A stretch of DNA of 64,000 nucleotides from Callorhinus ursinus (taxonomy: Eukaryota > Chordata > Mammalia > Carnivora > Otariidae), in the NCBI RefSeq assembly GCF_003265705.1, contig NW_020312848.1, forward strand, positions 57,830,585-57,894,584, read 5' to 3'. Positions 11,849 to 22,337 of the stretch are shown one piece after another. The number at the start of each line of letters is the position of its first letter. Position 1 is the first letter of the stretch. A model generated the notes under the pieces. The model did no database searches. It saw only the letters and a list, made by a program, of their open reading frames with translations, and was not told where the DNA came from. A program made the position numbers and the translations under genes.

Positions 11849-12649
11849 ATTTTTAATTTTTGAGGAAAAAAGTATTATGAAAAAAATACTGTTTTTCACA
11901 TTGGCTGCACAAGCATTTCCATCAGTAGTATGCAAGGATTCCAATTTATGACAACCTTGCTAACATTTATCTTTTTTTTTTAATAGTCATCCCAACAAGT
12001 GTGAGGTATTATCATGGTTTTGATTTGTGTTTTTGTGATTATTAAGCATCTTTTCATATACGTGTGGGCCATTTGTGTGTCCTCTTTGAAGAGATGTATA
12101 GTTAAGTGCGATGCTGACATTTTAATTGGATTATTAATATTTTGCTGTTGAGTTGCAGGAGTTCTTATATATTTTGGAAGTTAACCCCTTATCAGATTTT
12201 TGGTTTGCAAATAATTTGCTGTGCAGAAGCTTTTCAATTTGATGTGGTCCTTCTGGTCTATTTTTGCTTTTGTTACATATGCTTTTCATGTCACATCCAT
12301 GAGGTTTTTGTCAAGACCGATATAAATAAGCTTTCCTTCTGTGTTTTTTTTTTCCCCTCAGAGTATTATATTCAGGAGTTTATTCAGGAGTATATTCAGA
12401 TCTTGCATTGAAATATTTTATCTGTTCTGAGTTGATTTTTGTGTATTGCATAATATAAGGATCCAGTTTTATTATTTTGTAGGTGATACCCAGTTTTCCT
12501 AACACCATTTGTTAAAGAGACTATCCTTTCCTCATTGTGTAAGCTTAGCACCTTTGTCAAAGATCAGTTGACTGTATATGCATGGATTTATTTCTGGGAT
12601 CTGTATTCTGTTCCATTAGTTTGTATGTGCTTTTATGCCAGTACCATAG

Positions 12650-13085
12650 TTTTTTTTTTTTTTAAAGTAACTCTATACAGTATGACTTGAGACAGAACTA
12701 TTCATCTTAAGTGTGTAATTTGATTAGTTTTGATATAAGTGTACACTCATGAAGCCTCCATTACAATCATGATATAAAACATTTCCATCATATCAAAGGT
12801 TTTTCATACCCCTTTGCAGTTCATCCCTTCTTTCACCTTGACCCCACAGAACCACTGATTTGCTTTCTGTCACTATAGATTGGTTTGAATTTTCTAATGG
12901 GACTGTTCTGAAATTCATCTGTATAATGTATATTACTTCATTCCTTTTATTGCTGAGTAGTATTCTATTGTATGGATATCCCATATTTTGTTTATATATT
13001 CACCTGCTGATGAACATTTGGGTTATTTCTAACTTGGGGCTATTAATAAATTGCTCTGAACATTTATGTAGACATATGTGCATCA
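12650..13085 (-). mobile_element. L1 3' end nested in the older L1
   Basis: A minus-strand L1 3' terminal fragment: T-run at left, then 3' UTR and ORF2 C-terminus text ('tattacttcattccttttattgctgagtag'). It splits the ORF2 reading of the host L1 exactly, so it is a later insertion. Confidence 0.75.
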
Positions 13086-13165
13086 TACTGTTTGAATTAC
13101 TGTAGCTTTGTAATATATTTTGAAATGAGGAAATGTGATATACCTAGCTTTGTCCTTGTTTTAAA

Positions 13166-13388
13166 ATTTTTTATTTATTTATTTGACAGAGGGGGGAGCG
13201 AGAGAGAGAGGGAGAGACAGAGAGAAAGTGAGAGAGCACAAAAGCAGGGGGAGTGGCAGGCAGAGGGAAAGGGAGGAGCAGACTCCCTGCTGGGCAGGGA
13301 GCCTGACATGGGGCTCGATCCCAGGACCCTGGGAAGATGACCTGAGCCAAAGACAGATGCTTAACTTACTGAGCCACCCAGGCAAACT
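13166..13388 (-). mobile_element. CAN-SINE
   Basis: Minus strand, with an expanded purine (GA/AG) body and head 'gagccacccaggca'. Imperfect target duplication gctttgtccttgttttaaa (13147-13165) versus gctttgttctttttaaa (13389-13405). Confidence 0.9.
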
Positions 13389-13540
13389 GCTTTGTTCTTT
13401 TTAAAGATTATTTTGGCTATTTGAGGTCTTTTGTGGCTCCATAGGAATATTGGAATTATTCTTTCTATTTCTGTAGAAGAGATTTTGGGATTTTGATAAA
13501 AATTGCATTACATCTATAGATTACTTTTGCTTTCACATTT

Positions 13541-13595
13541 AAATGTCTGAATTACATGCTCGCTTCGGCAGCACATATACTAAATGTCTGAATTA
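13541..13595 (+). pseudogene. U6 snRNA 5'-end retropseudogene, tail-less, with exact target duplication
   Basis: The 27-nt insert at 13555-13581 contains the unmistakable start of U6 snRNA (tgctcgcttcggcagcacat, continuing atact), that is about the first 26 nt of the roughly 106-nt RNA. It is bounded on both sides by the same 14 bases aaatgtctgaatta (13541-13554 and 13582-13595). There is no poly(A) tail. The RNA's own 'actaaa' overlaps the A's of the duplication, so the 3' boundary shows microhomology. The 5' cut context is ttt/aaat, close to the L1 endonuclease preference. It is non-functional: there is no U6 promoter, Sm-like 3' end or body. Confidence 0.92.
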
Positions 13596-15733
13596 ATCGG
13601 TTAAATTATGTATCTTTACCTCCAAAATTTTGTGGTGAGATCAACACTTTAGGATGATGAATTATATTTATTCTATGGCTTTGACCACTCAGCATAAGGT
13701 CACATGTTCCAGGTGAAAATACAAATAATGCATAAATTATTTTTAGCTGCCTTTCTTGTATGTCCCTTCTTCTCTTAGTTTGCTATGATTCCCTGTGCCC
13801 TGTTCTTCTTTGTTCATTCTATCCCTAGCCTCTTTTTGCTATGATCAGAATACTGACAACCTAAATAAAGGGAAAAGAGCTATAATCAACTAGTTAACAT
13901 GAAAATTTTTACAAATAATGCCCATTTTGAACTATTGAAACTCTAAGTGATATTCTCATTTCTAAAGAAAATCTCTAAAGCCAGTCATTGGTGTAATTTT
14001 CACTTTGTTAAAGTCTTTGGCCATTTTAATCTTCTAAAAGTTTAATAACCGTCAGGTGAGGAAGGGGTACATAATGCCCTAGCCCCTCATCCACTCATCC
14101 TGTATCAGCCCATGTTCTGTCTGTTCTAGTCCTCCTCACACACCTCCCTCCTGGTTTCTAAGATTAAGTGAGATAAGTTCAAGAGGATCCACCATAGAGG
14201 TATAACTAGACATGTAAATTGAGTTTTATTTCCTTTCCAAAGTAAATGGATATATAAGAAAGGCATTCTCCAAAGATTGGCTCCCAGGACAATTTAATAG
14301 AGCCGTATAAAGTCTCTTTTAGGAAAGAATAAAAGCAAAGCAATTGAAATTCAAAGAAACCTATTGATTCTCTTCCTATATAACCTCCCTAAAAATTTAA
14401 TCAGGGATTTTGACAATAAGGGTTAATCTTGATTGGTAAGTTCTTTGAGTCTCATAAATTCAAAGTGGTGGGAAGTAACTCTACCTACTTGGGAGAAGTG
14501 CTGATCATTATCATTATTTTGCTAATATAATTATCATGATTTCAAGAAACTCTCCAGTAGTATGCTTCTGAAACTTTCTGAAATATTCAAACTTAGAATT
14601 GAGTTTATAGTCATGAGATACATCATCTAACATTTTCCAGGGAGTGGTGCTGACTGTTGTCTGTTGAGTTAGATGTATGACTTCCCAAATCACTTCAAAC
14701 AAAATTACCTGGTCATAGAGTACCTTCGCTGGTCCTACTGTGCATATCCTTTATTCCATCCAGAAATTGTGTAAATGGGCAGTTTTAATCTGTATCACTA
14801 CCTTTATTGCTCCTGTAGTTAGAGCATTTATTTTCTTCTTCCTCCTCCTCTTCTTCCAACTTTTATTTTCTAAAGGGGTCTGCATTGTTTGACAAAGTTT
14901 ATTTTTTTCTTTAATATTCTTTATTATACCAATCCTTTTTTAAAATTAGATCAGGGTTTAAAGTCTAAATATACTTAGATAGGTTAAGGTTGTATAAAAA
15001 AGGTTTTATTCTCACTGAAATATTACGTTAATGTAGAAATGACTAAATCACATTTTTGTCAGAATGATTAAGTGAATTATCGCTATTTTTCCAAGTCTTT
15101 TTTTTTTCAGCCTTACTGTAATGATTCTTTTCGTAGTAGCAAGAACTGATACACCAAAATTCTATTTTTCTTTCCTATAAACCAATATTTTGGTTTCATA
15201 GGCAAATATCAACATTTAAAAATAGAAGCATCTTAATAGAAAAAGGACATTTTCATGCTAAGTAGATTTTATTTCCTCACATCAGACTTTAGAAAATAAA
15301 ACAAACACATCACTGATTTTATGTTATGTTATTCTTCCCAGACAAGGAAGCAGTGAGCAATTAACATTGAAACTTTAAAAGTTAATTTTTTAAACAAGAA
15401 TAAAATGAGGCTTTATTTCTAATGAATTAACACATTTCAAGTATTCTATAAAACTTTTTTTTTTGTGGAGCAAAACCCAAAATGATTAGATAATTTGAAA
15501 ACTATTCTTCATTAATAATTGTGAAAAATTTGTGAACCTGTCTTTTCTGAAACTGTCAAATGTAGCAAAAATTTAGATTGCACCTATATATGTAGATATA
15601 TAAGTATATGCATATTTTAAATGAACTTGTTATACTTTCAATGAGGATGTATATGTTGCCAAATATATATTCTCATACTACTTACATATTAATATCATAT
15701 ATACATATTATTATTGTCTCCAAATTTTATTAA
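13596..15733. other. Unique-looking stretch, no gene seen
   Basis: AT-rich, with no recognisable exon or repeat except the 47-nt duplicate at 15052-15098. Confidence 0.4.
15052..15098. repeat. 47-nt dispersed exact duplicate, copy 2
   Basis: Identical to 8059-8105. Its last base begins a run of ten T. There is no A-tail in either orientation and no flanking direct repeat. Confidence 0.9.
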
Positions 15734-15743
15734 ACTATATTCC

Positions 15744-16142
15744 TTTTTTTAAAAGTTTTTATTTAAATTCCAGTTAACATATTGTAATATTAGTTTCAGG
15801 TGAACAGTCTAGTGATTCAACACTTACATACAACACCCAGTGCTCATCACAACAAGTCCACTCCTTAATCCCCATCACCTATTTAACCCATCTCCCCACT
15901 CACCTCCCCTCTGGTAACCATCAGTTTGTTCTCTATACCTAAGAGTCTGTTTCTTAGTTTGCCTCTCACTCTCTTTTTTTTCCCTATGCTTGTTGGTTTT
16001 GTTTCTTAAATTCTACATATGAGTGAAATTATATGGTATTTGTCTTTTTCTGACTTATTTCACTTAGCAAAATACTCCCTAGTTCCATCCATGTCATTGC
16101 AAATGGCAACATTTCATTTTTTATGGCTGAGTACTATTCCAT

Positions 16143-16174
<32 letters not shown>

Positions 16175-16378
16175 CCACATCTTCTTTATCCATTTATATT
16201 AGTGGACGTTTGGTCTGTTTTCATAATTTCACTATTGTAATAATGTTGCTATGAACACGGGGTGCATGCCTCTCTTAGAATTAGTATTGTTGTATTTTTG
16301 GGGTAAATACTTAGCACATTTGCTGAATCCTAGGGTAGTTCTATTTTTAACTTTTTGGGGAACCACCATACTATTTTC
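15744..16378 (-). mobile_element. LINE-1 3' end with single-unit 3' UTR
   Basis: Minus strand: T-rich tail at left, a one-unit 3' UTR (the unit ending in 'gaatcactag...ctgaaactaat' sense), then the ORF2 C-terminus to 16378. An AT microsatellite at 16147-16174 lies within it. The probable target duplication is taaactatattcc (15731-15743) versus taaactgtatttc (16379-16391). Confidence 0.85.
16147..16174. repeat. (TA)n microsatellite inside L1
   Basis: About 14 TA units. The usual L1 text here is a short 'tgtatatata', so the array expanded in place. Confidence 0.9.
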
Positions 16379-16827
16379 TAAACTGTATTTCAAATATAAA
16401 CTATATTTCAAGTAGATATCTGAGGACATATATATTCAACATATATTCTATAAACATTTCTGATATTTTAAAAATATATTTATTATAGTTTATATATTAA
16501 TACTATATATATTAATATATAAATATATATTTATATTTGTCTATATACCTATACATACATATGTTTATGTTGTTATGAATCTGGTGTTCTTTAGAATTCT
16601 CCGTAATTTATTTTCCATGATAAATTTAGCTTACATCATGGCTTTTCTTCTGGGTTATTTCTATTAAACATGGGTAATTGGCCAGGGTAATTTTTTAAAT
16701 GTTATTAGGGAAATGAAACCTATAAATGATTTTTTGAGAGCTAGATGAAAACCATTCTGTGAAACTATTAATTTGAGAAGTAAAAGAAAAAAAAGTGACC
16801 ATATTAACATTTAAAATATTCTAAGTG

Positions 16828-17343
16828 CAAAATAAGTCAATCAGAGAAAGACATGTATCATATGATCTCACTGATATGAGGAATTCTTAATCTCAGGAAA
16901 CAAACTGAAGGTTGCTGGAGTGGTGGGCGGTGGGAGGGATGGGTTGGCTGGGTGATAGACATTGGGGAGGGTATGTGCTATGGTGAGCCCGGTGAATTGT
17001 GTAAGACTGTTGAATCACAGACCTGTACCTCTGAAACAAATAATACATTATATGTTAAAAAAAAAAAGATAATAGGAAGGGAGAAAAGAAGGGGGGGAAT
17101 CGGTGGGGGAGATGAACCATGAGAGACTATGGACTCTGAGAAACAAACTGAGGGTTCTGGAGGGGAGGGGGTAGGGGGATGGGTTAGCCTGGTGATGGGT
17201 ATTAAAGAGGGCGTGTACTGCATGGAGCACCGGGTGTTATACGCAAACAGTGAATCACGGAACACCACATCAAAAACTAATGATGTAATGTATGGTGATT
17301 AACATAACATAATAAAATTTAAAAAAAAGAAAAAGAAAAAAAT
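16828..17343 (+). mobile_element. LINE-1 3' end with two-unit 3' UTR
   Basis: A plus-strand, 5'-truncated L1. It has the last codons of ORF2 (ending near 16860), then 3' UTR unit 1 closed by an A-run near 17057-17067, unit 2, and an A-rich tail. An exact 15-bp target duplication aaaatattctaagtg lies at 16813-16827 and 17344-17358. Open frames on the opposite strand are antisense artefacts. Confidence 0.95.
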
Positions 17344-17484
17344 AAAATATTCTAAGTGAAAATTTAGGACAAATTATCCTTTTTCATTATAAACAATGAT
17401 CTGAAAATTTATATTTATTGCCACACTGTAGCTTAATTATAATCTTTTATCCTCTTGCCATTAACTTATTTTAGTTATATTTAA

Positions 17485-17575
17485 ATTTATTAATTTTAAT
17501 AGCTTTATCAAGATGTAATGGATATATAACATTGTTTAAGGTGTACAGGGTGATGGAAGTTTTAAATTTATCCAT
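17485..17575 (-). repeat. Possible ancient L1 3' UTR scrap
   Basis: The text 'agctttatcaagatgtaatggatatataacatt...aaggtgtacagggtgatg' resembles old mammalian L1 3' UTR sequence. It is short and diverged. Confidence 0.4.
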
Positions 17576-17955
17576 TTTTTTTGCATCAAATTAGCTTTCC
17601 AAAATTAAATGATTAAATACAAAGTCTGTTGGTAAAATCTTGACTACTGATATATATGTGTATATCTATTTTTTCTTCTATTTTAACCTGCAGAAGGATT
17701 TGCACTAGTCATGTAAATGGTCTGTTTTATTAAATTAACCCTCAGAACTCAAAAGCTATATTATTCCTTATATGAAAGCAGAACTATTACTTTATTTCTA
17801 ATACTGGATTATTTGTTATTCTCTTATAGCTAGAAAGATACACATATTTGCTTGGAGAGTAGGTGGAGAAAGTTGGCTACTGGAAAGAAGAAGAAGAGAG
17901 GACAAACTTGTTGGTTAATCATAGTAGGCACAATGGGCCCAAGGCAAGCATAACT

Positions 17956-19248
17956 TTTTAAAAATTTTTTTTATTAACATATAATGTGTTGTTTCAGGGG
18001 TACAGGTCTGCGATTCATCAGTCTTGCACAATTCACAGCGCTCACATAGTACTTACCCTCCCCATTGTCCATCACCCAGCCACCGCATCCCTCCCACCGC
18101 CCCCCCACTCCAGCAACCCTCAATTTGTTTTCTGAGATTAAGAATCTCTTATGGTTTGTCTCCCTCTCTGGTTTTGTCTTGTTTCATTTTTCCCTCCCTT
18201 CCCCTATGATCCTCTGTCTTGTTTCTCAAATTCCTCATATCAGTGAGATCATATGATACTTGTCTTTCTCTGATTGACTTATTTTGTTTAGCATAATACC
18301 CTCTAGTTCCATCCATGTCATTGCAAATGGCAAGATTTCATTTTTGATGGCTGCATAATATTCCATTGTATATTTGTACCACATCATCTTTATCCATTCA
18401 TCTGTTGATGGACATCTTGGCTCTTTCCATAGTATGGCTGTTGTGGACATTGCTGCTATAAACATTGGGGTGCATGTGCCCATTGGGATCACTACATTTG
18501 TATCTTTGGGGTAAATCCCTAGTAGTGCAATTGCTGGGTCATATGGTAGCTCTATTTTCAACTTTTTGAGGAACCTCCATACTGTTTTCCAGAGTGGTTA
18601 CACCAGCTTGCATTCCCCCCAACAGTGTAGGGAGGGTTCCCTTTCTCCGCATCCCCGCCAACATCTGTCGTTTCCTGACTTGTTAATTTTAGCCATTCTG
18701 ACTGGTGTGAGGTAGTATCTCACTGAAGTTTTAATTTGTATTTCCCTGATGCTGAGTGATGTTGAGCACTTTTTCATGTGTCTGTTGGCCACTTGGATGT
18801 CTTCTTTGAAGAAATGTCTGTTCATGTCTTCTGCCCATTTCTTGATTGGATTATTTGTTCTTTGGGTGTTGAGTTTGATAACCTCTTTACAGATTTTGTA
18901 TACTAGCCCTTTCTCTGATATGTCATTTGCAAATATCTTCTCCCATTCTGTCGGTTGTCTTTTGGTTTTGTGGACTGTTTCCTTTGCTGTGCAAAAGCTT
19001 TTTATCTTGATGAAGTCCCAATAGTTCATTTTTGCCCTTGCTTCCCTTGCCTTTGGCGATGTTTCTAGGAAGAAGTTGCTGCAGCTGAGGTAGAAGAGGT
19101 TGCTGCCTGTGTTCTTCTCAAGGATTTTGATGGATTCTTGTCTCACGTTTAGGTCTTTCAACCATTTGGAGACTATTTTTGTGTGTGGTGTAAGGAAATG
19201 GTCCAGTTTCATTCTTCTACATGTGGCTGTCCAATTTTCCCAACACCA
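17956..19248 (-). mobile_element. LINE-1 3' end with single-unit 3' UTR and late ORF2
   Basis: A minus-strand L1. The tail (T/A-rich) lies at 17956-17978, followed by a single-unit 3' UTR to about 18234 and the ORF2 C-terminus (stop at 18235) to 19248. The insertion ends at the same A-rich point that separates unit 1 from unit 2 in the longer copies. The right boundary falls in the ORF2 word 'caacaccatt'. A weak target-duplication candidate is aagcataacttttta versus aaacctaacctttatta. Confidence 0.9.
18235..19248 (-). pseudogene. L1 ORF2 C-terminal part with a nonsense change
   Basis: About 325 codons of ORF2p C-terminus in one frame, broken by a stop near 18598: the expected LVQPLW reads LV-stop-PLW, a Gln-to-stop change. 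The cysteine motif CX3CX7HX4C is intact upstream of it (18606-18660 area, [18 protein letters not shown]). There is no polymerase domain. It was a 5'-truncated passenger from the time of insertion, later hit by the stop. Confidence 0.8.
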
Positions 19249-19770
19249 TTTCAAACCTAACCTTTATTAGTAGCCCATACAAATGCTTAATTTATTTTAA
19301 AATCATAAAAAATATCTGAAGAAAAATAATATATTAATATATTTATACCAAAAGCAGTCATATGTTATTTTTATTTTTCTTATGGAGGAAGTGGCCCAAG
19401 AATGCCATAGTTCTACCTTGGGAAAAGCCCATGCAGCGTATAGTACAATCAGGAATGTAAATAAATAGGGATTTGATGATATGAAGGTTACTGTCTGAGG
19501 CTTTCCTGAAGACAGACTAAAATAAACACCAGGTTTATATGCCATGAAATTTTCATAAACACTTATAAATTGATAATGATGGCTGAATGAATACTCATGT
19601 GAGAAACCACCTTCTCCTGAGTGGACTGACTTTGTTGTGCAGCAGAATTGCCTTGGAGGGAAGCTGTGCCCCTCAGTGCTCAGATAAAAATATTAACCAC
19701 AAAAAACAACATCCCAGTTTTTCTGTTTCATCTATCCTGTGAGTTTATTAAGAAATTTTATGTGATTCCT

Positions 19771-19957
19771 GGAGTGCCTGGGTGGGCCAGTCTGTTGAGC
19801 GTCTGCCTTCAGCTCAGGTATGATTCTGGGGTCCTGGGATCAAGCCCCACATGGGACTCCTTGCTCAGCTGGGAGTGTGCTTCTCCCTCCCCCTCTGCCC
19901 CTCCCCCCACTCATGCTCTCTCTCTCTCAAATAAATAAATAGCATCTTAAAAAAAAA
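19771..19957 (+). mobile_element. CAN-SINE
   Basis: Plus strand: head 'gcctgggtgggccagtctgttgagc', B-box-like 'gggatcaagcccc', CT body, AAATAAATAA and A-run tail. Target duplication not clear. Confidence 0.9.
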
Positions 19958-20390
19958 GAATTGCAACTCTTTATAAGGAGACTCTTTGCTTTATTGGCTA
20001 TTTTGGATTGTTTCCCATAGAAAACTAGCTCATATCTAGGTACTTTGCTCATCAAATCTTCTCGTAAAGCCATATTTTCAGGCAGAAGTGGAGTTGTTAA
20101 AAAAAAATCAAAGTATTTGTATCACTCTAAGTGAAATTACAACAGAGAAAGAGTGAACAAAAAGTAAGGAAAGATTGGGAAAATTCATAGTGAAAATGTC
20201 ATTTATACTCTCCTGCTCCTATCTTTTTTCAGGCTAGTGTTTTAATTGGTGAGTGTAATAGAAATACATACTTAGAACATCGCATTTCACTGTCATAATT
20301 GAGCAAAATTTCTGAGGAAACCTCCTGATTTATAAAAAAATTAAACTGTGGATCAGACAGTTTCAAAGACTATTTTGATAGTTTATATTA

Positions 20391-20964
20391 TGTGTCAATT
20401 TGGTTAGGCAGTGGTGCCTAGTTGTTTTTAAACACTGAAATATATATGTTGTTGGAAAGGTATTCTTTTAGATGTCATTAACAGTTGGAATCAGTTGATT
20501 TTAAGTAAAGCACATGGCCTCCAAACTGTGGGTGGGCCTCAACCAGTCAGTTGAGGGCCTTAAGAACAAAGTCTGAGGTTTCTGAAGAAGGAATTCTGCT
20601 TCAAGACTGCAACATAGAAACTAGCTGAGTTTCTAGCCTGCTGGTCTGCTGGCTGACTACCAATTTCAGACTTACCAATATCCACAAAACTGGGTGAGCC
20701 AATTCCTTGAAAGTGGTCTGTAATATTGACCAATATGTATATACGTGTGTGTATATATCTACTTAGAATTTAAAAAAAAGCCTTATTAAGGTGTAATTGA
20801 CTACAAAATTTCACATATCAAAATGTATAATTTGAGAAGTTCTGACATATGTATTTTCAGCAAATCAAATTCTCAGTACAATCAAGGTAGAGAATACATC
20901 CACTACCCATAAGTTTCTACTACCCTTATTGGTTGTTTCTCTGGAGAGCCCTGCCCCCACTGTA
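20391..20964 (+). repeat. Old LTR-like repeat interrupted by an L1 scrap
   Basis: A repeat-like block starting tgtgtcaatttggttaggca and ending near ctctggagagccctgc...tgta, which gives TG...TA/CA-type ends. Its last 35 nt (20926-20964) are separated from the rest by an A-rich L1 3' UTR-like piece at about 20765-20925. I recognise the text as a common mammalian LTR-type repeat, but I cannot name the family with certainty. Confidence 0.5.
20765..20925 (-). repeat. Ancient L1 3' UTR fragment inside the LTR-like repeat
   Basis: The words 'ccttattaaggtgtaattgac' and 'aatgtataatttgagaagttctgacat' are typical of old mammalian L1 3' ends in antisense. Confidence 0.5.
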
Positions 20965-22108
20965 GCAAGCAGAATAAATATGAGTGTGCTAGGCCCTTTG
21001 TGAATCAAAGTTGGGGGTCTGCAAGACGAGGAGTTGGATTTGGTGGTCAAGATCTTTAGCACCTGGTCATCAAAACATGCTGCAGAACCTTTTTAAATGT
21101 TAATAAGCAAATGAATCATCACCCTTTCTATTTTTCAATTTTCTCAGTACCTCCTAAATAAAGTACCTATGGTGATATATTTCTAGTAAGGCAGTTAAAT
21201 TTTAAATGCCTTGGGACCGGGGACAGTGTTTATATTCCTTCTTTTCACACTCAGGCACAGTTTCTGTCTATAATTGCTGCTCAGTAACTATATTCTTAAA
21301 TATCCTTAGTATATATTGTTCTCTGATTCCATGTATACTATCAGCAAGGCTAATGGCTGGTGGTAGCTCTAACCTGTACGATGGTACATTTGAAAGTAGC
21401 TCTGTTATATAACAAATTCCATTCAGTGGAGTTCCTTTTAAGTAGCTTGCTGCAATTTTCAATTGCAATTGCACACACATTAAAGCATGTCTGCAAAATG
21501 AATTTGTGTAGTTTCTTATAAGCATCCAAAGGTTTAAAAACAGCATTCTACCTTTTTTTTTTAACATTACAATGCTTTTCCAGTTGCTGTACTCTCTTTT
21601 CCTGGGTAGAGGAACAGAAAATCTAGTATTTTAGCAAATAGCCTTGTGGTAAGAGAGGTGAAGTGACCTAAGTAGATTTACCTATTGCCCTCAAATTGGA
21701 GGACTTTATATTTTTTAAAATGGTGAAATGACCTTTTTGGTTTATCTTTGAATTTGGACTGCAGGCTTTCTTATTTGTCTTTTAAATTGAATGTTTAGAG
21801 TCAATTTTGTGTGAAGCTCTGAAAACTATAGGCCTGCAGAGCTGGAAAAAGAACATTGCCTATCTCTATTTAAAAACACTGATGGCTATCGTTAGGATTA
21901 AAAAAAAAATCTTGGCTTGCTGCCTATGTTTCCCTCACTCTGTGCTGTTCTTTCTGTTCCTTTTCATTCTTCTAATGTGCTGTTGTGTTTGCTATGACTT
22001 CCTTTCTCTTGACCATGTCATATTCTTGTTAGACGTTTTTTCTTGCCCTGCTTATCTACTCCCTATTCTGTTCCTTTTTCTGCTTCCTTTTCTTCTCCCC
22101 ACCTCAAG
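20965..22108. other. Unique-looking stretch; possible intron upstream of candidate exon
   Basis: No repeat or gene recognised. The final 150 nt are strongly pyrimidine-rich on the plus strand and lead into the acceptor-like ag at 22107-22108. Confidence 0.4.
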
Positions 22109-22337
22109 GCCTCTTGGAGATCAAGATCACTATTCTGAGTCTGGAAAATTACCTTATCTTTATTTTGAAAAAAAACTTCAGCCCGTAGACAACCTTCCTG
22201 TTGGTCCTACACCTGACCCACAGAAGTTTTTCACCGGCCAGATGGCTGACAATACTTTCGTAGAGCAGGTGTGTCCCTTAGTCTCTGAATGTATAAACGA
22301 CAAACCACTAAGCTTTGAGTGGCAAGCTGTGCTCAGG
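22109..22337 (+). CDS. Candidate internal protein-coding exon, gene not recognised
   Basis: A 229-nt open segment bounded by a good splice acceptor (a long C/T tract, then cctcaag/g) and a strong donor (cagg/gtgagt). Its one usable frame enters at codon position 3 and leaves at a codon boundary, giving about 76 residues. These are mixed and hydrophilic (words such as KLPYLYFEKKLQPVDNLP, TPDPQKFFTG and DKPLSFEWQAVLR), unlike the T-driven hydrophobic translation just upstream. It contains four CpG in an otherwise CpG-poor region, as expected if selection holds the codons. I do not recognise the protein. No second convincing exon is visible, so the rest of the gene would lie outside the window. 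It could instead be a fossil of a processed pseudogene. Confidence 0.45.

Larger units (their letters stand above)
10939..13528 (-). mobile_element. Ancient LINE-1, 3' UTR plus late ORF2, carrying four later insertions
   Basis: A minus-strand old L1. It begins with a T-run (10939-10951, the A-tail), then 3' UTR text, then the ORF2 C-terminus from about 11140 to 13528 in degraded form. It is interrupted by a plus-strand SINE (11399-11587), a minus-strand SINE (11665-11848), an L1 3' end (12650-13085) and another minus-strand SINE (13166-13388). When these are removed the ORF2 order is continuous: the text stopping at 'gccagtaccat' near 12648 resumes at 'actgtttgaattactgtagc' near 13086. Confidence 0.85.

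Noticed and set aside
13179..13404. Open frames within SINEs (also 11637-11834, 19648-19938, 27926-28378, 45983-46222, 48685-49114, 51574-51756)
   Set aside because: They coincide with CAN-SINE bodies and share SINE-derived words such as WLSWL-like and LSLSNK. They are not genes.
16978..17268. Ser/Pro-rich open frames (also 133-485, 56442-56738, 59175-59462, 61820-62125)
   Set aside because: Antisense translation of the G-rich L1 3' UTR, repeated in each copy.
21807..22108. Upstream part of the 190-codon frame as a membrane-protein N-terminus
   Set aside because: The hydrophobicity comes from the T/C-rich tract that looks like an intron's acceptor region. Only 22109-22337 is protein-like.
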